Assembly (NCBI RefSeq): GCF_000011365.1
Contig: NC_004463.1
Coordinates: 372,001-436,000, forward strand
DNA length: 64,000 bases
Direction of reading: 5' to 3'
Origin: Bradyrhizobium diazoefficiens USDA 110
GTDB lineage: Bacteria; Pseudomonadota; Alphaproteobacteria; Rhizobiales; Xanthobacteraceae
Positions 1 to 7,673 of the stretch are shown here, piece after piece. The notes under the pieces were generated by a model, which did not search any database, was not told the origin of the DNA, and saw nothing but the letters and a program-made list of their open reading frames with translations. Position 1 is the stretch's first letter, and every line of letters starts with the position of its first letter. The translations under genes were made by a program, and so were the position numbers.

Positions 1-195
1 AACCAGGACCTGTCTGAACGCCGCGCGGATGCGATCAAGCGCTACCTCGTCGAGAAGTACAGCATCTCCGCGACCGACCTCGTCACCGTCGGTTACGGCA
101 AGAGCAAGCTGAAGGACCCGAGCCAGCCGATGGCCGAGGTCAACCGCCGCGTGCAGGTCGTCAACATGGAAAACAAGACCACCGCATCGAAGTGA
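1..195 (+). CDS. OmpA-family protein, C-terminal fragment
   Basis: Only the last 64 codons are present; the gene begins before the window. The reading frame shows the end of an OmpA-like peptidoglycan-binding domain: a helix with LSERRADAIKRYL, then DLVTVGYGKSK and the NRRVQVVNM strand that typically closes this domain. Proteins with this domain bind the meso-diaminopimelate of peptidoglycan and anchor the outer membrane or an outer-membrane lipoprotein to the cell wall. The frame ends with TGA after a short polar tail, followed by a strong terminator at 251-290, so it is transcriptionally separate from the efflux genes downstream. Which OmpA-family member it is (porin-like, Pal-like or other) cannot be told from the fragment. 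Confidence 0.85.
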   Translation, partial: NQDLSERRADAIKRYLVEKYSISATDLVTVGYGKSKLKDPSQPMAEVNRRVQVVNMENKTTASK

Positions 196-250
196 GCACG
201 ACGCAATCCGTTGAAGTGACCGTGCCTGATGTGGTGTAAAGTCTCGCTTC

Positions 251-290
251 CAAAGCGCGTCCCGCAGCCTTGCGGGACGCCGCTTTGTTT
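251..290 (+). terminator. Intrinsic terminator after the OmpA-family gene
   Basis: A long inverted repeat: CAAAGC plus GCGTCCCGCA, a GCCT loop, then TGCGGGACGC plus GCTTTG, followed by TTT. The stem is GC-rich with short A/T flanks, a typical rho-independent terminator lying 56 nt after the stop codon. Confidence 0.8.
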
Positions 291-353
291 CAGGGTAACG
301 CTCTCAGCAGGCCTCGTGCGGATGGCCGTGAGCCAGGCCAGGACAATCCGGCG

Positions 354-1283
354 ATGAACGTCTCCGACTATCTCAAGCCTGCCGGAACCGTGGCGTTCAT
401 CGTCGCGCTCGGCATCGGCTATTATCTGTTCGAGCATCGGCGTCGCCCCGAGGCGAAGGAAACGCCGGGCGAGGCGCTCGTCATCGTGACGAAGTCGACC
501 AATGCCTGCTTCTCCGACCTCGTCCGGGTGACCGGCTTTTTCGTGCCGCGCCGCGAGGCCGTGGTCGTCGCCGACCAGGAAGGCTCCCGGGTCACCGACC
601 TCTTCGTCACCGAAGGCACCATGGTCACCGACAACCAGGAGCTGGCGCGCCTGACGGCGCCGCCGCAGATCCCGGGCCAGCCGCAGCGGTCCGGCGCGCA
701 AGGCCCGATCTCGCTGAAGGCGCCGGCGCCGGGCCTCGTCACCGAAGTTCGCACCATCGTCGGCGCGCCGGCCTCGCCGCAGGCCGGCCCGATGTTCCGC
801 ATCGCCGTCAACAACGAGATCGAGCTCGACGCCCAGGTCCCGGCCGTGCACATGCCCAAGCTCAGCGCCGGCGCGACCGTGCGCATCAGCCGCGACGACG
901 CGCCCGATCTGATCGGCCGGGTGCGGCTGGTTGCGCCCGAAATCGACCGCGCCACCCAGCTCGGCCGTGTCCGCATCAGCGTCACCAACAATCCCTCGCT
1001 GAAGGTCGGCGTGTTCGCCCGCGCCTCGATCGACGCCAAGCGAAGCTGCGGCGTCGCGGTGCCCAAGACCGCGATCGACCATCTCACCGTGCAGGTCGTC
1101 AAGGGCAACACGATCGAGACGCGCAAGGTGCGGGTCGGGCTGTCGTCCGACACCGCGACGGAAATCCTGGAAGGGCTCGACGTCGGCGAAATCGTCGTGG
1201 CCGACGCCGGCTCTTCACTGCATGACGGCGACCAGATCAAGACCATGTTCGCCGATGAACTCGATCGCACGCGGGTACGCTGA
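354..1283 (+). CDS. RND efflux periplasmic adaptor (membrane fusion protein)
   Basis: A 309-residue adaptor of the HlyD/AcrA type that would bridge an inner-membrane RND pump to an outer-membrane channel. The ATG at 354 puts a single membrane anchor at residues ~9-26, followed by beta-barrel and lipoyl-like segments (VADQEGSRVTDLFVTEGTMV, then APAPGLVTEVRTIVG, the split lipoyl halves) and a C-terminal membrane-proximal domain ending LEGLDVGEIVVADAGSSL. An in-frame start at 270 exists but would add 28 residues of unlikely composition before the anchor. The stop overlaps the pump ATG by one base (TGATG), so the two are translationally coupled. A paralogue without a pump lies at 22869. The substrate is unknown. 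Confidence 0.88.
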   Translation: MNVSDYLKPAGTVAFIVALGIGYYLFEHRRRPEAKETPGEALVIVTKSTNACFSDLVRVTGFFVPRREAVVVADQEGSRVTDLFVTEGTMVTDNQELARLTAPPQIPGQPQRSGAQGPISLKAPAPGLVTEVRTIVGAPASPQAGPMFRIAVNNEIELDAQVPAVHMPKLSAGATVRISRDDAPDLIGRVRLVAPEIDRATQLGRVRISVTNNPSLKVGVFARASIDAKRSCGVAVPKTAIDHLTVQVVKGNTIETRKVRVGLSSDTATEILEGLDVGEIVVADAGSSLHDGDQIKTMFADELDRTRVR

Positions 1284-4200
1284 TGGCTCTCAATATCTCG
1301 GCATGGTCGATCCGGAATCCGCTGCCGTCGGTCGTCTTTTCGATCATCCTGCTGATCCTCGGCTGGACCTCCTTCGCCAAGCTCGCGGTGACGCGGCTTC
1401 CCTCGGCCGACATTCCCGTGATCTCGGTCGCGGTGTCGCAGTTCGGTGCTGCGCCCGCCGAGCTCGAATCCCAGGTCACCAAGACCATTGAAGACGCGGT
1501 CTCCGGCGTCGAGGGTGTGCGGCACATCACCTCCTCGATCACCGACGGCTTGTCGCTGACCACCATCCAGTTCGCGCTGGAGACCAACACCGACCGCGCG
1601 CTCAACGACGTCAAGGACGCAGTGACGCGGGTGCGCTCCAACCTGCCGCAGAACGTCACCGAGCCCTTGATCCAGCGCGTCGACGTCATCGGCCTGCCGA
1701 TCGTGACCTATGCCGCGATCTCGCCCGGCAAGACGCCGGAGCAGCTCTCCTATTTCGTCGACGACGTGGTCAAGCGCGCGCTCCAGGGCGTGCGCGGCGT
1801 CGCCCAGGTCGAGCGCATCGGCGGTGTCGAGCGCGAGATCCTGGTCTCGCTCGATCCCGACCGCCTTCAGGCGATGGGCCTGACCGCCGTCAATGTCAGC
1901 CAGAGCCTGCGCGGCACCAATGTCGACGTCGCCGGCGGCCGCGCCGAGATCGGCAAGAACGACCAGGCGATCCGCACCCTGGCCGGCGCCAAGACGCTGA
2001 GCGACCTCGCCGGCACCATGGTCCCGCTGTTCGGCGGCGGCGAGGTCCGGCTCGACGATCTCGGCACCGTCACCGACACCATCGCCGACCGCCGCACCTT
2101 CGCGCGCTTCAACGGCGAGCCGGTGGTCGCGCTCGGCATCAAGCGCTCCAAGGGCGCCAGCGACGTGAAGGTCGCCGACGCCGTGCAGAAGCGCATCGAC
2201 GCGCTCAAGGCCGCCTATCCCGACGTCGACCTCAAGCTGATCGACACCTCGGTCGAATACACCAACGGCAATTACGAAGCGGCGATCTCGACCCTGTTCG
2301 AGGGCGCCATCCTCGCCGTCGTCATCGTGCTATTGTTCCTGCGCGATCTGCGCGCCACCATCATCGCCGCGATCTCGCTGCCGCTGTCGATCTTCCCGGC
2401 ATTCTGGGCGATGGACCTCCTCGGCTTCTCGCTCAACCTCGTCAGCTTCCTCGCCATCACGCTGTCGACAGGTATTCTTGTCGACGACGCCATCGTCGAG
2501 ATCGAGAACATCGTGCGGCACATGAACATGGGCAAATCGCCCTATCGTGCCGCGCTGGAAGCCGCCGACGAGATCGGCCTCGCGGTGATCGCGATCTCGC
2601 TCACCATCATCGCGATCTTTGCGCCGGCGAGCTTCATGTCGGGCATCGCCGGACAGTTCTTCAAGCAGTTCGGCATCACCGTCTCGGTGCAGGTGTTCTT
2701 CTCGCTGCTCGCGGCGCGCTTCGTCACGCCGGTGCTGGCCGCCTACTTCCTCAAGCATGGCCATCACGAGGAGCCGCCGCCCGGGCGCGTGCTGCGGTCC
2801 TATCACCGGATCGTGGCCTGGTCGGTGAAGCACTATTTCATCACGGTGCTGATCGGCTTCGGCATCTTCGCCGCCTCGATCTGGAGCATCACGCTGCTGC
2901 CGCAGGGCTTCCTGCCGGCGCAGGACAGCGCGCGCTCGCTGCTTGCCCTCGAGCTGCCGCCGGGCACCCAGCTCGCCTACACCGAAAAAGTCACCGAGGA
3001 CATCGTCGCGCGACTGCGCAAGCGGCCCGAGGTGAAGAGCATCTTCGTCGACGGCGGGCGCGTTCCACCCGGCACCCAGGAAGTCCGGCGCGCCGCCCTC
3101 ATCATCAACTATACGCCCAAGGGCGATCGCGACATCACCCAGCGCGAGCTGGAATTCTCGATCAGCCAGGAGCTGGAGAACATTCCCGACATCCGCTTCT
3201 GGTTCCTCGACGAAAACGGCCTGCGCGCGATCTCGCTGGTCGTGACCGGCGTCGACGCCAACATCGTCAACAACGTCGCCAGCGAGCTCGCGACGCAGAT
3301 GAAGCGGATCCCGACCATCTCCAACGTGATCTCGGAAACCACGCTGGAGCGGCCCGAGCTGCGCATCGAGCCGCGCGCCGATCTCGCCGCACGCCTCGGT
3401 GTCTCCACGGAAAGCCTGTCGCAGACCATCCGCGTCGCCACCATCGGCGACGTCGGGCCTGCGCTTGCCAAATTCGACGTCGGCGACCGCCTGGTGCCGA
3501 TCCGGGTGCAGCTCGAGGACGCCGCGCGCGGCAACCTCAAGACGCTCGAACAATTGCGCGTGCCGCTCGGTGAGCATGGCGAGAAGGGCGGCGTGCCGCT
3601 CTCGGTCATCGCCGACGTCAAGCTCGACCAGGGTCCGACCAGCATCAACCGTTACGACCGGGACCGCCAGGCCACCGTTGCCGCCGACCTCGTCGGCTCC
3701 GCGGCGCTCGGCGATGCCACCAAGAAGATCAACGAGCTGCCGGTGATGAAGAGCCTGCCGAAGGGCGTGAAGGTCTCACCGTCCGGCGACGCCGAAAGCC
3801 TGAACGAGCTGTCCGACGGCTTCGCCACCGCGATCACCGCGGGCCTGATGATGGTCTATGCCGTGCTGGTGCTGCTGTTCGGCACCTTCCTGCAGCCGAT
3901 CACCATCCTGTTCTCGCTGCCGCTGTCGATCGGCGGCGCCATCGCGGCCCTGCTCGTCACCGGCAAGCAGCTCACCACGCCGGTCTGGATCGGCATCCTG
4001 ATGCTGATGGGCATCGTCACCAAGAACGCGATCATGCTGGTGGAGTTCGCCATCGAGGCGATCCGCGACGGCAAGCCGCGCGACGAGGCCATGATCGACG
4101 CCGGCATGAAGCGCGCCCGCCCGATCGTGATGACAACGATCGCGATGGCCGCCGGCATGATGCCGAGCGCGCTCGCGGTCGGCGCCGGCGGTGAGTTCCG

Positions 4201-4429
4201 CTCGCCGATGGCGCTCGCGGTGATCGGCGGCCTGATCTTCTCGACCATCCTGTCGCTGGTGTTCGTGCCCGCGATGTTCATGGTGATGGACGATCTCGGC
4301 GCCCTGATCTGGCGCTTCGGCAAGCGGCTGATCGTGCACAGCGAGGATACCGAGGCCCCCGGTCATCATCACGAAGCTTCGCCGGCACAGCCGGCACAGA
4401 AGAGCATCGTGCATCCGGCGGCGGAGTAA
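1283..4429 (+). CDS. RND-family efflux transporter, inner-membrane pump subunit
   Basis: A 1048-residue proton-driven exporter with the standard RND layout: TM1, a large periplasmic loop, TM2-6, a linker, TM7, a second periplasmic loop, TM8-12. The proton-relay residues are in place: the TM4 Asp pair in GILVDDAIVEIENI (about residues 400-401) and the TM10 lysine in GIVTKNAIMLVEFA (K914). Length matches the hydrophobe/amphiphile exporters of the AcrB/MexB group. It is coupled to the adaptor upstream by a one-base overlap; no outer-membrane channel gene is adjacent, so it probably shares a TolC-like protein encoded elsewhere. The C-terminus ends in a His/Ala-rich tail. Substrate cannot be inferred from sequence. 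Confidence 0.93.
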   Translation: MALNISAWSIRNPLPSVVFSIILLILGWTSFAKLAVTRLPSADIPVISVAVSQFGAAPAELESQVTKTIEDAVSGVEGVRHITSSITDGLSLTTIQFALETNTDRALNDVKDAVTRVRSNLPQNVTEPLIQRVDVIGLPIVTYAAISPGKTPEQLSYFVDDVVKRALQGVRGVAQVERIGGVEREILVSLDPDRLQAMGLTAVNVSQSLRGTNVDVAGGRAEIGKNDQAIRTLAGAKTLSDLAGTMVPLFGGGEVRLDDLGTVTDTIADRRTFARFNGEPVVALGIKRSKGASDVKVADAVQKRIDALKAAYPDVDLKLIDTSVEYTNGNYEAAISTLFEGAILAVVIVLLFLRDLRATIIAAISLPLSIFPAFWAMDLLGFSLNLVSFLAITLSTGILVDDAIVEIENIVRHMNMGKSPYRAALEAADEIGLAVIAISLTIIAIFAPASFMSGIAGQFFKQFGITVSVQVFFSLLAARFVTPVLAAYFLKHGHHEEPPPGRVLRSYHRIVAWSVKHYFITVLIGFGIFAASIWSITLLPQGFLPAQDSARSLLALELPPGTQLAYTEKVTEDIVARLRKRPEVKSIFVDGGRVPPGTQEVRRAALIINYTPKGDRDITQRELEFSISQELENIPDIRFWFLDENGLRAISLVVTGVDANIVNNVASELATQMKRIPTISNVISETTLERPELRIEPRADLAARLGVSTESLSQTIRVATIGDVGPALAKFDVGDRLVPIRVQLEDAARGNLKTLEQLRVPLGEHGEKGGVPLSVIADVKLDQGPTSINRYDRDRQATVAADLVGSAALGDATKKINELPVMKSLPKGVKVSPSGDAESLNELSDGFATAITAGLMMVYAVLVLLFGTFLQPITILFSLPLSIGGAIAALLVTGKQLTTPVWIGILMLMGIVTKNAIMLVEFAIEAIRDGKPRDEAMIDAGMKRARPIVMTTIAMAAGMMPSALAVGAGGEFRSPMALAVIGGLIFSTILSLVFVPAMFMVMDDLGALIWRFGKRLIVHSEDTEAPGHHHEASPAQPAQKSIVHPAAE

Positions 4430-4444
4430 GGTTCGCGAGAGCCC

Positions 4445-5119
4445 CTACTCGTTCCGCGCGATCGCCGTCAGCTTGGTCATGTTCCTCAGCAGGATGCGGC
4501 CACGCTGGAGATCGAGGATCGCGTCCTTGCGCCAGGCCTGAAGCTGGCGGTTAACGCTTTCGCGGGCGGCGCCGACGAAGACGCCGAGCTGCTCCTGCGA
4601 GATGTGCACCTCCGAGCCGAAATCGGCGGCGAGCGCGCAGAGCCGCCGCGCGAGGCGAACCGGCAGCGGCTGCAGCATGGACTCTTCCATGCGCTCGCTC
4701 TGCCAGCGGATGCGCTGGCACAGCAGCGCGATGATCTTGATCGCGACCTTCGGCTCGCGCTCGAGGAAGGCAAGAAAGTCTTCGCGCCGCAGCACGAACA
4801 ATTCGCTGGCCTCGCCCGCGGTCGCGTCCGCAGTGCGGTTCTGGCCGTCCAGCACCGCGACCTCGCCGAACAGGTCGCCCGGCCCCATGAAATTCAGCGT
4901 CAGCCGGCTGCCGTCGGCGGCGCCGGTCTCGATACGGACCTGGCCGCGGCGCATGCCGAACAGCGCGTCTCCGGCATCGCCCTTCTGGAACAGCACCTCG
5001 CCGTTCGCCAGATGCTGGGTGTGGCAGAGATTGGACAGCCGCTGGAGCTCGTCTGCGCCGAGATCGGCGAACATCGGGTTCATCTTCAGGATGACCGCAA
5101 ATTCGGCCTGCTTGCTCAT
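4445..5119 (-). CDS. Crp/Fnr-family regulator, Crp-like (cNMP-binding)
   Basis: A 224-residue regulator. Residues ~14-130 form a cyclic-nucleotide-binding beta-roll with a recognisable phosphate-binding cassette: FGE at 84-86 and Arg95 in NRTADATA, so nucleotide binding is plausible. A dimerisation helix follows, then a winged HTH whose recognition helix carries R186-E187-x-x-x-R191 (RESVNR), the same contact pattern as RETVGR of E. coli CRP. No cysteines suggest an Fe-S cluster. It is divergent from the AsmA gene, and the gap contains a Crp-like site (5212-5227). An adenylate cyclase gene lies 2.5 kb away (7674), consistent with a cAMP-responsive module. Start ATG has AGGAAG upstream; two 12-bp direct repeats (CTTGTGAATTTA / CTTGTCAATTTC) sit just before it. 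Confidence 0.9.
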   Translation of the reverse strand: MSKQAEFAVILKMNPMFADLGADELQRLSNLCHTQHLANGEVLFQKGDAGDALFGMRRGQVRIETGAADGSRLTLNFMGPGDLFGEVAVLDGQNRTADATAGEASELFVLRREDFLAFLEREPKVAIKIIALLCQRIRWQSERMEESMLQPLPVRLARRLCALAADFGSEVHISQEQLGVFVGAARESVNRQLQAWRKDAILDLQRGRILLRNMTKLTAIARNE

Positions 5120-5211
5120 TTCAACTTCCTTGTGAATTTACTTGTCAATTTCGCTGGCAAATCGGCTGGAACCATCAACGTCCAGAATCGCGTAAAACCG
5201 CGCCGGAGAAG

Positions 5212-5227
5212 TGTGTCATAAGTCACA
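5212..5227. promoter_or_regulatory. Candidate Crp-like operator
   Basis: TGTGT-CATAAG-TCACA, one mismatch from the CRP consensus TGTGA-N6-TCACA. It lies between the divergent Crp-like gene (start 5119) and the AsmA gene (start 5356). The Crp-like protein keeps the R-E-x-x-x-R recognition-helix residues that read this sequence in E. coli CRP, so autoregulation is a reasonable inference. Confidence 0.5.
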
Positions 5228-5355
5228 TAACTTTGCAGCACCCCCTGACTATTTTTGACCGCTTGGAGCGGCTTCCCGTCCCGGGATAAACTCACGCGCA
5301 TAGGACGGGTGAGCGGCCGGGTTCGGCACCGTTCGTCCGTCGTTGGAAAGTCGAC

Positions 5356-7425
5356 ATGAGAGCAGTGAAATTCGCCGGCGCCGCGGTCGCCGCTGTCGTC
5401 ATCGTGATCGCGCTTCTCCTCGTGGTCGGGATCCCATCGGGCTTCCTGACCTCGACGATTGCGTCGCGGGTCGAGAGCGCGACGGGCTATCGCCTGTCGA
5501 TCGACGGCACCACCAGGATCAGCCTGTGGCCGACGCTGAACGTCACCTTGAACGATCTCACGCTTCAGGATCCGAAGGACCGCAGCGGCATTACGCGCCT
5601 CACCGTCGACAGCGTGCAGGCCGACATGTCGCTCTCCAGCGTCTGGTCGGGCCGCCCGAAGATCAGCGAACTCATCGTCACCCGCCCCGTGCTCTACCAG
5701 CCGCTGCTGCGTGAGCGCCTGCCGAATGCCGGCACCTCGTCGAAGCCGCTGGCGCTCGACACGGACGGCGCGACCATCGACCGCGTCAAGGTCACCGACG
5801 GCGAGGTCGCATTCGCGCGCGTGCGCGATCGCGTCGAGAGCCGCATCAGCGCCATCAATGCCGATGCCGTCGTTGGCCGCGACCGCAACGTCAGCATCAC
5901 CGGCACCGCGCGCGTCGGCGAGCACCCGACCAAGTTCGACATCAAGGCGACGACGCCCGCGCCGCCAACCGACCGGCCGACGATCCCGGTGGAGTTCGCC
6001 ATCGACATGCCCGATGTGCTGAAGTCCCGGCTCGCAGGTCACGCCGAGATGCGGCTGAGCGGCGATCTCGTGATGATCAACGGCGTGAACGGCACGCTCG
6101 GCGACGGCGCGTTCAACGGCTGGGCTTCGGTCGACATCGCGAGCAAGCCTCTGGTCAAGGTCGATCTCGACTTCCAGCGGCTCACGATTCCGCTGGCGAA
6201 ATCGCCGGACGGCGCGTCCGGGCAGCCCTGGAGCAATGCGCCGATCGACGTGTCCGGGCTCAATTATGTCGATGCACAAATCAGGATCTCCGCGAACGAC
6301 GCCGTGATCGGCGATGCGCGTCTTGCGCCGCTGGCGCTCGATGCAAAGCTCGCCGGCGGGGTGCTGAAGGCCGGCACCGCCAATCTCGGCGCCTATGGCG
6401 GCCAGGTCTCCGGCGAAGTGATCCTGGATGCGACCAGCGGCGCGCCGAGCTTTGCCATGCATTCCGACCTCGTCGGCGTGCGCGCGCTGCCGCTGCTCCG
6501 GGGCCTTGCCGAATTCGACCGGATCGACGGCAAGCTGCAAGCCAAGCTCGCATTGCGCAGCGCCGGCACCAGCCAGCGCGCCCTGATGGCGAACATGCAG
6601 GGCACGGCCTTCGTCAATTTCCAGGACGGCGCCATCCGCGGCATCAACGTCGCGCAGATGATCCGCTCGCTGACATCGGGCACGCTGTCCGGCTGGCAAG
6701 ACAACCAGAACAGCAGCCAGGACCAGAGCACGGATTTGTCGCAGCTCTCGGCCTCCTTCCGCATCGACAAGGGACAGGCGGTGACGACCGATCTCAACCT
6801 GATCGGGCCGCTGGTGCGCGTGACCGGCGCCGGCACGATCGCGCTCGACACCAAGATGTTGGGCTTTCGCGTCGAGCCGAAGCTGGTGATGACCACCGAA
6901 GGCCAGGGCCGCGCCTCCGAGCCGGTCGGCTTCGGCATCCCCGTGATGATCCAGGGCAGCTGGTCGCAGCCGCGGATCTACCCTGACATGGCCGGCATGC
7001 TCGACAATCCCGACGCCGCCTACGCCAAGCTGCGCGAGATGGGCAAGGGCCTGTTCGGGCCTGATGGCGCCGGGCTCGGCAATATCCTGGGCAGCCTTGG
7101 TCTCGGCGGCACGACCGCGCCGGGTGGCGGCAATGCAGGCAGCAACGCCAATCCGCAAACCCAGCAGCCGGGACAGAACAATCTGCTCGGCGGCCCGCTG
7201 GGCGAGGCGCTCGGCAATCTGATCCAGCAGGGACTTTCCAGCGGAGCTGCAACCGGCACTGGCACCGGCCGCAGCCGCAGCCTGCCCGCGACGCCGTCCA
7301 CACCGGCACCGCAGGCCTCGCCCGCGCCGGCGCCCCCGGCCCGGGCCCCGGACGAGCCGCCGGTGGCGCAGCAGGACAGCCAGCCCATGAACGACGTGTT
7401 GCGGCAGCTCTTCAATAATCGATGA
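5356..7425 (+). CDS. AsmA-family protein
   Basis: A 689-residue protein with an N-terminal membrane anchor (residues ~6-28), then the AsmA N-terminal region (GYRLSIDGTTRISLWPTLNVTLNDLTL) and an AsmA C-terminal region around residues 390-530 (PLLRGLAEFDRIDGKLQAKL and an AMHSDLVGVRA strand). Residues ~575-670 are low-complexity Gly/Asn then Pro/Ala-rich and probably disordered. AsmA-like proteins are inner-membrane-anchored periplasmic proteins implicated in outer-membrane assembly or inter-membrane lipid transfer. The gene is divergent from the Crp-like regulator and transcribed toward the adenylate cyclase, with a candidate Crp site upstream. A long open frame on the opposite strand here is a shadow caused by GC-biased codons. 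Confidence 0.85.
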   Translation: MRAVKFAGAAVAAVVIVIALLLVVGIPSGFLTSTIASRVESATGYRLSIDGTTRISLWPTLNVTLNDLTLQDPKDRSGITRLTVDSVQADMSLSSVWSGRPKISELIVTRPVLYQPLLRERLPNAGTSSKPLALDTDGATIDRVKVTDGEVAFARVRDRVESRISAINADAVVGRDRNVSITGTARVGEHPTKFDIKATTPAPPTDRPTIPVEFAIDMPDVLKSRLAGHAEMRLSGDLVMINGVNGTLGDGAFNGWASVDIASKPLVKVDLDFQRLTIPLAKSPDGASGQPWSNAPIDVSGLNYVDAQIRISANDAVIGDARLAPLALDAKLAGGVLKAGTANLGAYGGQVSGEVILDATSGAPSFAMHSDLVGVRALPLLRGLAEFDRIDGKLQAKLALRSAGTSQRALMANMQGTAFVNFQDGAIRGINVAQMIRSLTSGTLSGWQDNQNSSQDQSTDLSQLSASFRIDKGQAVTTDLNLIGPLVRVTGAGTIALDTKMLGFRVEPKLVMTTEGQGRASEPVGFGIPVMIQGSWSQPRIYPDMAGMLDNPDAAYAKLREMGKGLFGPDGAGLGNILGSLGLGGTTAPGGGNAGSNANPQTQQPGQNNLLGGPLGEALGNLIQQGLSSGAATGTGTGRSRSLPATPSTPAPQASPAPAPPARAPDEPPVAQQDSQPMNDVLRQLFNNR

Positions 7426-7673
7426 TTGGCGGACCAACAGGCTGGACTCCACGCCAATCCCTTACATCGGCCCGGCCTTTCCCTGCTTCCTCCGAACGGA
7501 TGAGCCTGCGACAATTCACCACCCTTTAGGCCCGACCCGGCGTCCACTTCGGGTAACCACGCCGGCCGGTCCTCCGGTCCCCGGGACGTCCCTTGGCCCA
7601 AATTGTGATAGAAGGGCGGCTGGGCCTGTACGGCCCGTAGCGCCGGCGTCGATGGCGGCGCGAGAGGATCCGG

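Noticed and set aside
5116..7452. A 778-codon open frame on the minus strand opposite the AsmA gene
   Set aside because: Arg/Ala/Asp/His-rich composition with no domain; it is the mirror of GC-biased codons in the plus-strand gene, which has clear AsmA features.
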